Source: Congeria kusceri
Lineage: Eukaryota; Mollusca; Bivalvia; Myida; Dreissenidae
Direction: 5' to 3'
Length of the DNA stretch: 64,000 bases
Assembly: GCA_027627225.1 (NCBI GenBank)
Contig: CM051025.1
Location: 58,069,181-58,133,180, forward strand
How positions within the stretch are numbered: the stretch's first letter is position 1; each line of letters opens with the position of its first letter. The notes under the pieces are model-generated. The model was not told the DNA's origin. It did no database searches and worked only from the letters and a program-made list of their open reading frames with translations. Below are positions 1 to 14,800 of the stretch, in pieces. The position numbers and the translations under genes were made by a program.

Positions 1-190
1 TTAAACTACCTAACAAACAACGCAAAAAAATAGTCCCGATTCTAAGCGGAGCATAGAAAAAAGTAGTTCCAATTACAATTGCAAAAATATGTCAGATCAT
101 GTTGGAATCGAATAAGTTACGCATTATCGTTGTTTATCGACCAATAAACAACGATTTGGAGTTCTGATGCGTGGGAATTAAACTACAAGG
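1..190. mobile_element. Foldback element, ATAAACAACG family, copy 1 (cut by window edge)
   Basis: Contains TCCCGATTCTAAGCGGAGCA and TCGTTGTTTATCGACCAATA, the family signature. Confidence 0.65.
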
Positions 191-1709
191 TTTTTTAACT
201 ATATAAGTCCTTAAATTCATCCACGATTCTGACACGATCTCGGAATATTGATTAAAGGCTGATGAAACGTCGAGTAATTTTTTTTAATGAAACCAGCTTT
301 CAGGGGTCTCTCGAAGGTTTGGGGGAAGAGTACCTGTACCCTCAGGCGGGGGAATTTTAGCGTTGTTTTACACAGAAGGGGAATTTCGACTTAGCCAACG
401 AGTCAACAATAAAAAAATATTAAATACATTTTTTAAATCACTTTATTCCGTCTAACTCTTTACCTGATAACTTTATTCATGAAGATTTTCAATAAATTGA
501 ATATTATATTAACTAGTCAAATTTTAACCATTTACGGTCTACCACTTGACCATTATAAGGTGGAGCAGTGCAACATATAATTTTTCATGCAATTTAATAG
601 TTTTTCACTTCCGATTTTTCTAAATCGTTTTTTAACTTTTTAACCTTAATTAATTTTGTTAAACTACTTATACTAATTCTACTACAGTAATAAACTGTGT
701 TTTCGACAGTAAGACACGGTATTTGTGCCTTTTTGCTTCACCTGTTTGATAACTTTTAAGCAGAAGCCATTTTCCCAAAACATAAATTACGGTTCCCGGC
801 AAATAAGCTAGCAGTTAACTGTATATAAATGAAGTTTTATTATGAAAGCACAAATAATGGGGAACCAGACAAGTCAAAACGGTCATTTAATATGACCATG
901 TGGTGTTCTTCGGATTTTATCGTTAACCGTTTGTAACGGTGCTTCAGTAAATTTGATCCCCGAAAATTACTCCCATAAACAAAACGAAAACAAATTCGAC
1001 GGCATTTCATTTAGGGGGAATTTTGGTCTGAAATGGGGGAAAAATATATACTTTTTCGTAATAAAACACACCAAACACATAATTTACCCGTTTAAGTTAA
1101 CTTCACAAAGTGAGTGTCATTATATGGAAAATGTATAATAAATACATGAATCAGTAGATGTTTTAAACGTTTTAAACGTATGATAAATAACTTATAAACG
1201 CAAAACACGGATATGAAGTATGTACAATTATTCAATAAAGTTAAAATAATATATTTACAGACAGATGATGTTCAATAGTAAGCAATTAAGTTGCTTATAT
1301 AAATAAACTCGATCCACACTGAATGAAATCATATACTATTTAATCATGTTTATATTATTTAAATGTAATGGGTACTTTTAACATTTTCAAAAGATGTAAA
1401 GTGCCACATATTGTTTTCCTTAAATATTAATCCAACATCAACTAATAATACGGATACTCATATTAAAGTTCAAACAGTGTTAGTTTCATATACATGTATA
1501 TATACACGAATGCAATGCCGATTTGGACGTGTTTACATAGATATCCAAGAAATATAACAAAATATTATTATAACAGCAAATTTATAGTATTACATTTATT
1601 TCAGCTAACTCTCAATTAGTAAAATATGTATAATTTGATAATGATTTATGTAATATGAAGCACACATGTTTGTGAATTATGATCAAATATCGTTTACAAT
1701 ACCCACCAA

Positions 1710-1715
1710 TTTATT
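1710..1715 (-). promoter_or_regulatory. Possible polyadenylation signal, gene A
   Basis: AATAAA on the minus strand about 545 bp beyond the gene A stop. Other AT-rich candidates exist nearby, so the assignment is tentative. Confidence 0.3.
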
Positions 1716-2258
1716 TACTTCAAGGTCTTAAAAGATTTTCACAGCTCAGCAAATAAACATTTAAACTTTCATTTTGTTTTCTTTTCCCGCAGGACAGGCA
1801 GAAACATAGTATGTAGATATCAAACAGCGAACTGACCCAGTCAATGTTGAAAGAAGATTGGCATTTTATATATCAAATATATTTAACATACTTCACAATG
1901 ATATGTAAACTCAGAAATCATAGGAAAATATGCTAACTTAGCATTTTTCTTTCATACTTGACGATCATCTTCAAATGTCGAAATAGCAAGTGCAGGTGCA
2001 CTTATGTCGTAAAGCAAAATTGCATTTGGCTTTAACACTAGCTGATATTACAAATTGTATTCGTGTTTATCAGTAGTTGACATTATAAATTGTATATGTG
2101 TTGCTCTCTAGCGGACATTACAATTTTCATGTGTTTATCAGTAGCTGACATTACACATTGTTTTTCTATTAATCACTAGTTGACATTTTACATTCCATTT
2201 GTGTTTATCAATTGTAATTATGTATGGCTCACATATGTTTCAATAATTTCTAATGAGG

Positions 2259-2833
2259 TCAAACGGAACTTTCCGTCTTGGACATCCGGTCCATGACCTT
2301 ACGAATGACAGCGAGCGTCCGACTTTCGGAAGAGAGCACTGATATGCCGTCTGGTTCGGTACAATACACGGGCTTAATGTAGTCGAGGCCATCCGACGAC
2401 AAAATCGTCGGCGTATCGACGCCTCTCATTCGAATTTCAATCGGCGTTGACGTTCGTGGTCCGCCGTTGGCCAAAGAACCGTTCGACGCTCTAAAGGAGT
2501 CCACCCGCGTCGGTAACGGCTTTTCGATCCGACGACGTTTCCTTCGTCTGGTTTTTATTGTAGGTTTAGGTTCTTCCGGCGCTTTTGGAGGTAGCTTCGG
2601 GAGGCGAATGGAGCTCAATGGTAACCTATGGTCACCGTTCGGGACATTTTCCGGGATATGGACGGTGGCGGTCTCCGGTGCCACTTTGTCACTATAGACA
2701 GACTGCATAGACGGCGATTTGTTTTTCAGAGCTCGAACGTCAAATGTCGTCTTCACATTCTTGTCCTTGACTTCATTGACCAACAAACTCTTACCTGCCG
2801 GGTCGGGCTGATCTGGAGCGAACTTACTTTTCT
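2259..2833 (-). CDS. Gene A exon: cytoplasmic tail and stop
   Basis: 191 tail residues counted from the split codon, acceptor CTATTTCAG. Landmarks by tail position: LPLSSIRLPKLPP (71-83), strongly basic KTRRRKRRR (94-102), TPTILSS (141-147), DYIKPVYC (151-158), C-terminal KTESSV. The 71, 141 and 151 blocks recur in gene B. The ending S-S-V fits a class I PDZ ligand, which gene B lacks. No enzymatic domain. Confidence 0.84.
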
Positions 2834-5800
2834 CTGAAATAGAAACATACGTCATAAAATCTCTGCCGACTTTTCAGAATTTATAAATACCACTGCTACT
2901 CTTGACGCCTCTAATACTTCTATTACATCTACATTTATAGCTACTACTATAGCTCCTGCACAGTAACCTGTCTCCTGCACATCAACCTGTCTCATTAACC
3001 TGTCTCCTACACATTAACCTGTCTCATTAACCTGTCTCCTGCGCATTAACCTGTCTCATGCGCATTAACCTGTCTCCTGCGCATTAACCTGTCTCATGCA
3101 CCATTAACCTGTCACTCAGGGACTCTATTAGCATTACTTACGTGCTTGAATTATTCCCATAATACTATAATCAGTTTTGTTTGTGCACGTGATTCACGTG
3201 TTTACTGATACCACAACCGTTGTTGTTTTTTTTAAATGAAATACGCTTTCGATTTAATTTAAGTATGGAAATTCATATATTCATCGGAACGGTATTTGTA
3301 ATATATTCATGCATAATGATCACTGCATAGCTAATATGTCCGAGCTAAGATCCTATAGATGTATGACCATGTTTTTCACAAATCATATTTTTCACATCTG
3401 TGAAAAAGGGATCTCATTCTTCACAGGTGTGAAAATTGAGATATTATTCTTCACACATCACAGTCTTATTCTTTACATTTTCTGTGAAGTTTGTGATCGA
3501 ATCCAGTTTTTGATATGCAATATGAAATCATATTCTCCTGTGATCATCACGCATGCCCCGTTTTCGGCCAATCACATTCTTCACACTTAAACATATGACA
3601 AATGAGATCCTATTTTTCACAGATGTGTGACAAATATGATTTGTGACAAATATGATCCTATAGAGCTATACTAGTAATGTCGATACTACTAATAATAACA
3701 CTATTAATAACAGTATGACCGGGCCTGGCTAGCTCAGTTGGTAGAGAGCTGGACTGTCAATCCAGGGATCGTGATTTCGAAACCACACATACCTTGTGTG
3801 GGGATTGATCCTGAAATTATTTGTAAGGCCATTCTCCCCCAACCTGTGTTTCAAGTAAGGGAGTTGTCAGTTACTTGCAGTATGACTTAATGACCGGTAC
3901 GTTTGCTTCTAATACCGTACTCCTATATAAGCTGTCACCACTTCACCACGACCAAAACTATGTCCATAATGAAAACGTAAAATACCGGAAATGTTTCCTG
4001 TGGCTGAACCGATCTTGTAGTGCTCCTTTCGGTACCACATGTAGCAGACAAACGCGACCACAACGAGGGCAATGATGACCAGGATCACCACCACCACGAT
4101 GGCAATGAAGGCCTCCCGTACGATTGTGAGCGACCCGTCCTGTGACGGCAGCGGCGTCGGCGTCGTCGTCTCTATCATATCTGAAAGGCCGACATTGAGC
4201 ATATAAAACTGCCATTTCAGAGATTTACTTTGCGCTTGGTATGTTGTTAATCTTTCGCGTTTAAGTTGTGAAATTTAGTAAATAGTAATTTAAGTAATAA
4301 AGGTCCGCGTGTATACCTGATAGACATATCATTTACACAAATACTCAAACATTTTGAGTAAGAAACAAACTTTGATATTTTTTAGAAGAAAGAGCATAAT
4401 TATTTCTTTAATTTCCATGTATTTGCATTCAACGAAAATTATAAAACCATTAAAATCGTGTCAGTTCCAATAATTATTTTGTACTTGCTTTTTATCGTAT
4501 AGATCTATTAATAAAAAGAGCTTTTAGATTGCATAGTATAGAAATTGCGTTCATGATAAGAAATACAACTCTTTTAAACTTTTAACTTATGTTTTCAAGA
4601 GTTACCGCATCTTGGCTCCGTGCCGTCCCACCCCGTGCCGTCGGTAGCGCAGTATCTCACCACGCTGCCGACGAGTTCGAAGCCGACGTCGCACGAGTAG
4701 TTTGCCGTCATGCCGTCGTCACGCAGCTCTATGGCGCCGTTCTTCAGGATTCGCGGAGGGTTGCATACTGTATTGGCAACGTAGATATACGTGTAGGTAG
4801 CGAAAAATGTATTTTATTTTAACATTATTCTTAAAAGCGTGCTACTAAGTACATGTACATGTTCCTTGTTTGTACGTTTCTGTGATCTGCCCACTGTTGA
4901 AAGTAAATTACACTTATTTCTATAAATAATGTGCACATTGATACCACTATTTTTGTCGTTTTTTAGACAGTGTGTCTAACCATGTAAATACGTTCCTGTT
5001 TTCCGCTATCCATGGATATTGTTTGCATTGGGAATAAAAACATGTACAAACTATTCACCTACATATTTCTTCCAAATCAAAGTACACTACCCTGATATAC
5101 ACTATTGGTATATACAGTTTGCACACAAATTGTACTATAATGTGCATAACAAGAATACAATTCAAGGTACCACAGAACGGGTCAGGCAGATTCCAGTTTC
5201 CACTGACGTCACACGTGACGACGGTGGTGGAGTTGGCGCCATATCCGGCCAGGCACGTGAACGTGGCGGTGGTCAGCAGGCCGTCCGTGGTCAGCTTCAC
5301 ACTTCCGCTCAGAGGGTCCGTCTTGTTCGTACACAGAACTAAGCAAAAATCACCATAATCAACATTATTAAGGCCATCACCATCATCATCATCATTATCA
5401 TCATCATCATCATCATCATCATCAACAACAACAACAACAACGTCGTCATCGTCGACGTCGTCGTCGTTACAAAAAAGAAGTAAAATGATAATATAATAGT
5501 ATAGTGTTATGTTTGGTGTTGTTTTTTGGCATCACCTTAGTCGACATTTTGTCTATTGTTCCTTATTTATTCAACAGCTTTTTTGAAAACTTGTTAAGTG
5601 CATGTTGTAACCACATAATACTTTCTTACCACATGTCGGCAAATGGTGGTTCCATGTGCCGTTCGATGAACACGTGTGCACGTGCTCGCCTGAAAGTGTA
5701 TAGTTCTGTGCGCATGCGTAGTGGGCCGAAGTTACCGAGCCATTGGATGTTAACGTCGCCGTCAGCTCCGGGGGAGTCGTTTGTGCAACGCAGAGACCTG

Positions 5801-8800
5801 TTGAAAAACATACATGTTTGTAAGGTCGTTTTAAAGACACTAACGAGGTAATACACGTGAATCTAAACATTAAAAGTTTAATGCTGTGATAATAAACATA
5901 TAAAATAATTTATTATGAGCTAAAAACTTAATACACATTTTCATAATTGGAATTTGAACAGTTTGAAGTTCAGTTTGGTGTTTACATTTTCAACACTACG
6001 ATACTAGCCGAAGTACCTCGCGTTTAATGTAGAATATCGCGCAGTTCGACGAATATTAAGGATGAATAGTCGGATTTAATCCGCATCGCCACGAAATTCG
6101 GCAGTAAAGCCCCGGTCGAATATCAACGAAAATTGAAGGTTTCCGCAGCCGATAAACCACGGTTTCACCAAGATATGACACGATCTGTTACGGTTGCAAT
6201 ATGCTAGCGTCAGGTAAACGCTACGGTAACAAACGATTGTTAACGTTTCTCCTAAGATTGAAGTAAGATTCATCACGATCAACCTACGAGCAGCCAATAA
6301 TTCTCACGCTTCACTACGCTTCAAAGCGATTTGGACGTCACGAATCCTCGTGAATAATCGTGACACCAACGTAGACAAACGTAGTGAGTGCGTAGTAACA
6401 TCGCGATAAACCGTACAGGCAACGCGACCCAGTTGTCGCGTTGTCGTGGTCCATCACGCATATTCGTTCGTAGTCTTGATAAATGCCTCCAAAGATCCTA
6501 CTGGAATCGTAACTGAACCGTTGGGCAAGCATAAAAATCCGTACCATATACGACTGCCTCTACGATGGCTGTAATAATAAGCCATACTGAGATAAGATGG
6601 CACTAGGATTGTCCTACGCTTTGAAAAAAAAACGTGGCGGCGCTACGATAAGCCACGAATGCTTTGAACATGTACAAAACTGTCGTAGCGCTTCCCGATC
6701 GATAAGGATGACACAAGAATCTTCAAGATTCACACAGATGCCAGTACGTATTTTTCATGATTTACTACGCTTTACCTAGATTTTGTAAATCGTGGGCAAT
6801 CGCAGCCAAAATCGTAACAGCGTGACCGAGGCTTTATATACTAAAGCCCCGGTCACACTGTCACGAGTTTTGCTTTACAGAACGATCTGCGAACCTCTGA
6901 TCATTAAATACACTATCCGGTAATATAGAAAACAACAGCTTTACTTTCTTGATAATTATTAAGCATTAAAACAATAGGTTTGAGTACATAGTTGTATCCA
7001 CTCTTTTGAAGAAATTTATATCAGGAACTCAAACCAACAAATGTCCTCTACTGGAATATAAAACTACATTAAGTCTATATCACTTACTGCAGGTGGGGTT
7101 CACATCCTCCCAGCCTGTTCCGTCGCTCATGCAGCGCCGTGATGTCTTCCCGGAAATGCTGTATCCCAGCATGCAACTGTAGTGGGCGACCTGCCCCGCG
7201 GTGTCGTCTGTGATGGACACGGCGCCTTTGGTCGCAGTTGGCGGGGAGTTGCATTCTGTACGTGGAATTATTAATTTGTTTGGGCGTGTCGTGGGGAAAT
7301 CGGACTGAATGCATGTACGTAAAGTGTCGTCCCGGATAAAGTTCAATGTTTGCTGTTCAAAACGATGCATTGTAACATTTTAATAAAATTATAAATATGC
7401 TCGAATGAGCTGCGTGTTTGGGGTTAGTGAAGTGTACCAACTTACCCTAACTGTGGGGTAAGTTGTGACACACGCCAGGGTTAGTTGTTACAGTTAGTAA
7501 ATAAACATGGTATTACTAGTCTTAGATTTTATTATGATAATATTTCGATTCAGTAACAGTGCATATATATACCGATGTATAGGAATATTGAATTAATGCA
7601 ACGAAATTCTAACAAAAACAACATCCTTAATTTTGATTAAAATTGAATCCTGAAATCGTCACAAGACCCTGAATGATCATTCTTCTCAATGTTTTGTTTA
7701 CGCATGATTACCACAGTTTCACCTTAAATTTTCTCTTTCTGTTACTTAAAATTGGACAATATGGAATCTTGCCAATGTTATTAGAAATAGTTTCGAATTA
7801 TTCTTCTCCTCTGTTGAAAAGTTCTGTTTTGACGATCAATGCTCTATTTGTAAATCCCGCAATCAGTGGTCATTGCCAACGAATAAGTTGTACTTGCTTA
7901 ATGTATTGACATAGCGTCACTGGATTAATGTGAATTTGTATATGGCAACTGCGCCAGTCGAACAACGTCCAACGATTTCTCCGCCCCTTGTTAGACTAGG
8001 TTCTGTGAAGTTTGTCCCGTTCGTTTTAGGTTTGAAATAGCAAACATTCTGCTAATCACAACTAAACACGTTTATATCTTAATTAATTAACATCAACATT
8101 AGTATTATATTGATATTTCATTGTAATAACGATGTTTGCTGTTAAATAGATTGAAAAGAGATTAAACTCCAGTTAAATACTTGTAAAACAAGCGAATAAG
8201 GCATGTTGTTACACTATAGCATAGTGCCTCATGTGCATTTTACCAACTTGCCCCAACACAACCCACGTGACAAAAGCAATGGATAACAACGTATACAGTA
8301 TTTTTCGTCATCGCTTCGCGCCTTAATTCAAACGTGTATACCTAATAAATCAAACTATATATATATTTAACTAATTATTTGTATTACAGTAATTTTTAAC
8401 CAAAAATTACAAAACTTCAAAATTGTACGAAACACGGTCCAAAATCACGTTTTTCAATCTAGAAATAGTACTGTTTCGCATATATACGAGCGGCATCACT
8501 AATTATGGTGGACTGCACAGGCTAATCCGGAACTACAGTTTACGCAGATGCATTCACCCCAGGTTTCCCTCATTTATATTATTCGTTTTTAGCGCATGTG
8601 ATGTTACTGCTGCTAATGCAATCGATAATTATAAGGATGATTGTGGTGATGAAGAAGAAGCAAAATATAACGATGATGATGACGATGATGATGGTGATAA
8701 TGATGATGATGATGATTATGATGATGATGATGATGATGATGATGATAATGAGGGTGATCATGATGATGATGAAGAATGAGAAAACAAAGAAGAAGAGATA

Positions 8801-11800
8801 CAAAAAATGACGATAGTGATGGTGTTAATGATGATAATTATTATTGCGATGATAACAATGGTGTTTATGATAATGATGGTGACGAAGAGAAAGGTTTAAG
8901 AGAATAATACGAAGAAAGACAAATAATATAGACAAATAATATAATTATGAATCTTATCAGCATGACATCGTTTTGGTTGCACAATAATTGTGAAAACTTC
9001 TACTTACTGCAGTTCGGAAATGCACTACTCCATTGACCGGATGTGGTACACGTGACGCTCCTCCGGCCGCTGAGGTAGTAGCTGCTGACAGTGTTGTTAC
9101 ATTCGAACGTCGCCGTGGTGACGAGGCGGTCTGTTGTCATGGTAGCGTACCCGCTGGCTATGGTGGGGGCTGTCGTACATTGGACTGAAACCACATGGTG
9201 CAGTATATGGCGTGGAATATATGGCGAACCCTTTGGGTCAAAAGTACATATCTGCACGGCAGCAGATCTTACTGTTGTTATAAAATTGTAACCGCAGTTA
9301 CAAATGTATGACTGTAGTCATAAATTTGTCACATCAGTTACATTTACAGATATAACTGCAGTTACAATTTATACCGAAATTAAAAAAATATGACAGTTGT
9401 CATAAAATGATTACTGCAATTTCACTTTTTTCTGATTCATTTATGTATAATGCAGGTATCTTTAAATTGTGTTTATAATATAAAAAAATCATATGTAAAT
9501 GAATAAATGCAATTATGACGGCATTATATAAGACGTGATTTATTTCGCCAAACAGACTTAGAGCTTAATTTTAACATTTGGTCAGAAACATGTAACAGCG
9601 GTTATAATTTTATAACGATAGCCATATTTTATGACTGTTGGTATAAATTATAACTGGAGTTATATTTGTAAATGTAATTATGCAGTTATATTTGTAAATG
9701 TAATTGCCATTACAAATTATAACTGCAGTCATAAAATTGTAACTGCGGTTAAAATTGTATAACAACAGTTACATCTATATTTAGCTGCCGTGCATATATG
9801 TACTTTGTAACTAGTTTAAGTACTAGTTGTACAACACCATAACTTATTACACAATAGTATTGTGTTGTGTCGTTAATACCATTTGAACGACAGAGTTGTG
9901 TCCAGTTTTTCCCATTAGCGAACAACTTTAGTGCGTTCAGCGCTTTGATTTTTCAATTTGAATGTGTTACACTCACCACACTGGGGTTGACTGAAGTCCC
10001 ACGTGCCATCACCACGACACGTGATATTCACGTGACCGCTCAACGTGTAGCCTAGGTCACACGAGAACGTGGCGGTGGTTTCCAAACCGTCGGTCGATAG
10101 TACAACGCTTCCACCGGAAGTAGTGGAGAGCGTCTTACAAGTACCTGAATAATTTTTTACACATTACTATTTTCTGTCTAAATATCAGTTTAAACTGGTA
10201 TTTATGTGGAATGTCGGACACGGACATACGCACTTGGCAATACGGACGTATGTTCTCCCGTTAATTTCCAGGACATTTGCCACCCCGGATAAAAACCCTT
10301 CCGAGTATAGATTGTATTTACGGGTTAGTATAAACATTTGCAAATTAATCGGTTTTGACAGTATTAAAGGTTTTGCAGTTTACTACGCATCATTCAATTT
10401 GGCGCACTTTGAAAAGAAAGGAAACTTATTTTAACTTGTATAATACCTAGTGCCCAAGACTTGTTTATGCGATTCGAATCTGTAAATCCGTACGTACAAT
10501 GTAACACATCATTACATCTAGACAATTAAGTTACTTGTAAAAACTGTACATACTGCATACAGGGCTAGTTCCGCTCCAACCGGAACCGTCTAATGCGCAT
10601 GTGCGGATGTGAACGCCACTTAGCGAGTATCCGACCTTACAGGAGTACGTTCCTATGGTACCGTTATATATCACGGTTCCGTGCTGAGGGTCGGGTAGAA
10701 TGTTGCAATCTGACAATACAAATAATGTTTGATTAATCTTTCATTATGGTCATTATCATCGTTATTGTCATCATCGTCATCATCATCTTCATCATATTTT
10801 TCATCCTAATCATCATCTTCATCATCATCTCAATCATCATTATCTCAATCAAAATGATCATCACAATGACAAACATCACAACCACCACCTTCATTCTCAT
10901 CATCATCATCAACAGCAACATGAACATTATTATCATCACCACTTATTTTATATTCATAATTATCAGAGTTATCCCGTCTTCCTCCTACTCCTCCTCATCC
11001 TCCTCATCATCATAATTATCATCATCGTCTTCATCATCAACATCTTCTTCTTCTTCTTCTTCTTCTTCTTCTTCTTCCTCCTCCTCCTCCTCATCATCAT
11101 CATCATCAATATCATTATCACAATTATAAAGATAACTACAATCACCACCGCCATTAGTATCAACATTATTATTTCGTCACTATTAATACTATCACAGCAG
11201 TTGCCAAGCCGTTATCATCCCCAGATCAAACATTATAAATAGCGTGTCGTGGGAAAACAGGGCTTAAGGTAGAAAGATCCTAATGACTTCGGAAATACTC
11301 GCGAAATATCGGTTAACTTCGGCCCATTCGCCACTTACCGTAAATTTAATCGATCTCATCCGAAACAGGAATTATTTTCGCGAAATAAACAACGTTTCGA
11401 ATGTTAAGTTATTTTCAATTAAATGTGTGAAATAAATCCTTATTTGTCTTTAAAGAAGTAAAAATGTAGTTCGAAGAAAAACAAGGTACTCTGACATGGG
11501 GAATACCTTTAAATGACGTCATTGTTGGGAATTTCTGTTTACATTTAATCATGACATTTTCGCGAAATTTCTGGTGTATTTCCTTACACTTAAGTTAAAA
11601 TAGTTATAAATAAACGTCCAAGGATTATTAGTATTATTGAACATAATTATTCGTATAAAAAAACATATTTGCGTAAAGGAGATACGTGCTCCTTGCTGTG
11701 AAATAACATTCATTCACACCAAAAACTTGGAAAAATAGTCAGTCGAGATGTGTGGACGGCGGGACGTCGGGTGATCGAGTTTGGTGTTCTGTTGGATAAT

Positions 11801-14800
11801 TTAAAATACTGTTCATTGTGTAAACTTGGGCCTGTTCCACTGAGGAATTTTGACGAGATCTACCGCTGTAAAAAACATCTGAAAATTATGTATCGGCGAA
11901 ATGATGAAAATGGTCTAAGAGACACCATTTATCCAAATACAGTGACATTTTACCAATAGTCACAAGCGTCAAGAAGAGTCTTGATGAAGTTATCACACAG
12001 ATTTGCCAGTTTTTTTTAAACTTGTTAACCCAATGTAATGAAAATGTCCATTGAATTTTTTGAAACACACACTTGTTTATTATTTTTCTGAATTTGGTAA
12101 CCAAGGATATGTGAACCTCAGCCAGTTACATTTGTATTTAAAATGTTTACACAAAACACTATTTCTTTAACGTTAATGCAAAAATAATTCATTTAATATC
12201 GATACTGCTAATAGATTATAATTATAAGAGAAAACAAATATTTTAAGATAGAAGGAAAATATTTGCTTTTTCACTTGTCTTATTTTTCATATTTTTTTTA
12301 TAACATAGGGTTGCTTCAGTCCAAATGTTATACCTTGAGATTTTTGTGGTGAACCTATGTCAATTTATACCTTTTTCCTCTCAGATAAGGTTATATTATA
12401 TGTTGGTATTGTTGATTGTGACATACTATGAAATAAAAGTAAACATTTTTACAATAATTGGTGTTTGGCGTATTTTTACTTTAATGAAATCTGTTGTTTT
12501 TTTACCATATGCTTAGCCAAATTTACTGTAATAAGTATTGTTGGTCAACTTTAGTACTTATGTTTGTTATACTTTTTCATAAGATACACCTTTAACGTAT
12601 AAATTAAAGCTATTCGTGAATAAATAAAATACATTTTGACAATATGTCAGTCATTTTTGTAAGTGTACCCCATCAGAATTTTAGGTTGAAGTAGAAAAAT
12701 GAGGGGTTATAAGAAAAATCGCATTTTTTGTCAAAAGGTGTGGTTAGATTTTGTTTATATTTCACAGCTTAGTCTCATAATAGATTTAATTATCAAAGAT
12801 AAGAAGAAAATCAAGGTCTGAAAAAAGCCCCATTAGGGTCTTTCTACTAATGCACTTGCGTAAAGTGTCGTCCCGGCTCAGCCTGTGCAATCCGCACAGG
12901 CTGATCCGGGGCGACACTGTCCGCTTTTATGGGTTTTTTTCTGTTTCAAGAATGTCTCTTCTAAACATAAATCCACTGTAGGCGGAAAGTGCCGTCCTAG
13001 ATTAGCCTGTGCGGACTGCACAGGCTGATCCGGGACGACACTTTAAGCACGTGCATTAAGCCCGGTTTTCCCAGGACACTCCTCTATATAAAACCACAGA
13101 ACGAGTCCATCTTTGCAAAGACATTAAAAACAGCACACGAAATCCTTTATTAAATTCTTACAGCACGAGGGAGCTGATAGGTCCCAGCTACCGTCTGGAA
13201 GGCACATGCGCTGGTACAGACCGGAAAGGTAATAACCGCTTGCGCATGCGTAGTTAGCAAACGTGACGTATCCGGTGGAGACGTAAGTGATGCTTCCGCT
13301 TGAAGGAGGTTTCAGTGCTTGACAGCTGCCTGTAAATAAATGATTGATTAATTGACTGACTGACTGAACGACTCAATGATAGACTGATGAGTAAGTGAAT
13401 GAATGATTAATTGATTGGCTGATTGATTGACTGACTGATTTATTTATTGACTGACTGATTGATTCATTCATTCATTCATTCATTCGTTCATTCATTATTC
13501 ATTTATTATTTAACTTACTCAACATTTGATTAATTAATTAATTGATTGATATGAAACAAAACCTCAGTTTGTTGGATTTGCATCCCAACAATGTTAACAT
13601 AAATGAGTTAGAACTGCTTTAAGTCATCTAGATAAGAAAGTTATTGACCGTATTTCAGATAACTTCTGATAAATACTAAACATTAGATTTCACTCTAGCG
13701 CCATTCACTTACTGCAGATTGGTGCCGCCTCCCAGACACCGGAACTGGTGCAGTAGATCTTGCTGACCCCACTTATCGTGTAGCCGACGCTGCACGTGAA
13801 CATCGCGAACGTCTGACTTCCGGTGGAGCCCAGCGTGAAGGAGCCGCCAACAGGTGACGCCAGATGTCCACATTTATCTGGGGAAAAAAACACTATTATA
13901 TTGTGAAGGTTACTTAGTTTTTTCGAATCCCGGACAAAACCCCGACCGGATAAATCCCCGACCACTGTTTTTCACATCCGGACAAATCACCGACCTCTGA
14001 GTTTCACAGCCGCATAAATCCCCGATCGCTGTTTTGTCATCCCGACCGATTGTTAAGTTTGCTGCCCGGTAAATATCCCGATCAAACATGCCGTTGTTAA
14101 ATTTTGTTAAATAATATTCGAAAATAATTTTCCTATAAAGAAAACTATTTCGAAATACGTTGAAACACAATCGTTCGACTTTGTATTTAACGCATGGAAC
14201 GCATTGTGCACAGAGAAGGCAATAGCAGTTTCCACTTATTTATGGATATGTTCATGTTATTTCTTTAAAGAATAAGTCACACTAGTTCTTGGTTTCAAGG
14301 ACAAGCAAAACGCCGCAGAACGAAAGAGGTGGTGTTTTTTGTCAGAGATTCAAAATCAATGTGATACAAGTATAACCATTGTACAGCTTTTTAAGAAATA
14401 ACTACATGTACATGCAAGTACACACATCCTCAAGGCTTATCCAGCACGTGCAAGTACACAGCAGTAATATTTGGTTTTTAAACTTCACCTTTTCGATATA
14501 AAATACCTTGAGTAGTCCTTTAGAGATTTCAGAGTTACCAGATTTTATATTGTTGCCACTTATTAAATCCGAATATGTCGCCTACTTAGATGAATATCCA
14601 CGCGCCGCACTTACTGCATACGGGGTCCATGTCGCTCCACCCCAAGCCGCTGGTCTGGCACGTTCGGTACGCCTCCCCCTGCACCGCGTACCCCAGATTG
14701 CACGTGTAATTGGCGGTTTTACCATTAGTGACCATCGTTCCGTTAGAGGGCGTGGCCGGTGGGTCGCATTCTATAAATGGAGCAGTAATACTCTCAGTAC

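Larger units (their letters stand above)
1..2258. other. Flank downstream of gene A
   Basis: AT-rich DNA without a supported gene. It holds a truncated copy of a foldback element at 1-190, about four degenerate 45-50 bp repeats at 2035-2220 and the probable 3' UTR of gene A. Nothing else recognised. Confidence 0.6.

Noticed and set aside
3722..3795. Functional tRNA-Asp gene
   Set aside because: Acceptor and T stems do not close properly and the unit continues into a SINE body found again at 16800-17036.
6076..6779. Several 60-73 residue open frames
   Set aside because: They lie in the AAAGCCCCGGTC foldback element and have no domain or splice support.
8423..8810. Acidic Asp-rich and Met/Ile-rich open frames
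   Set aside because: GAT microsatellite read in different frames.
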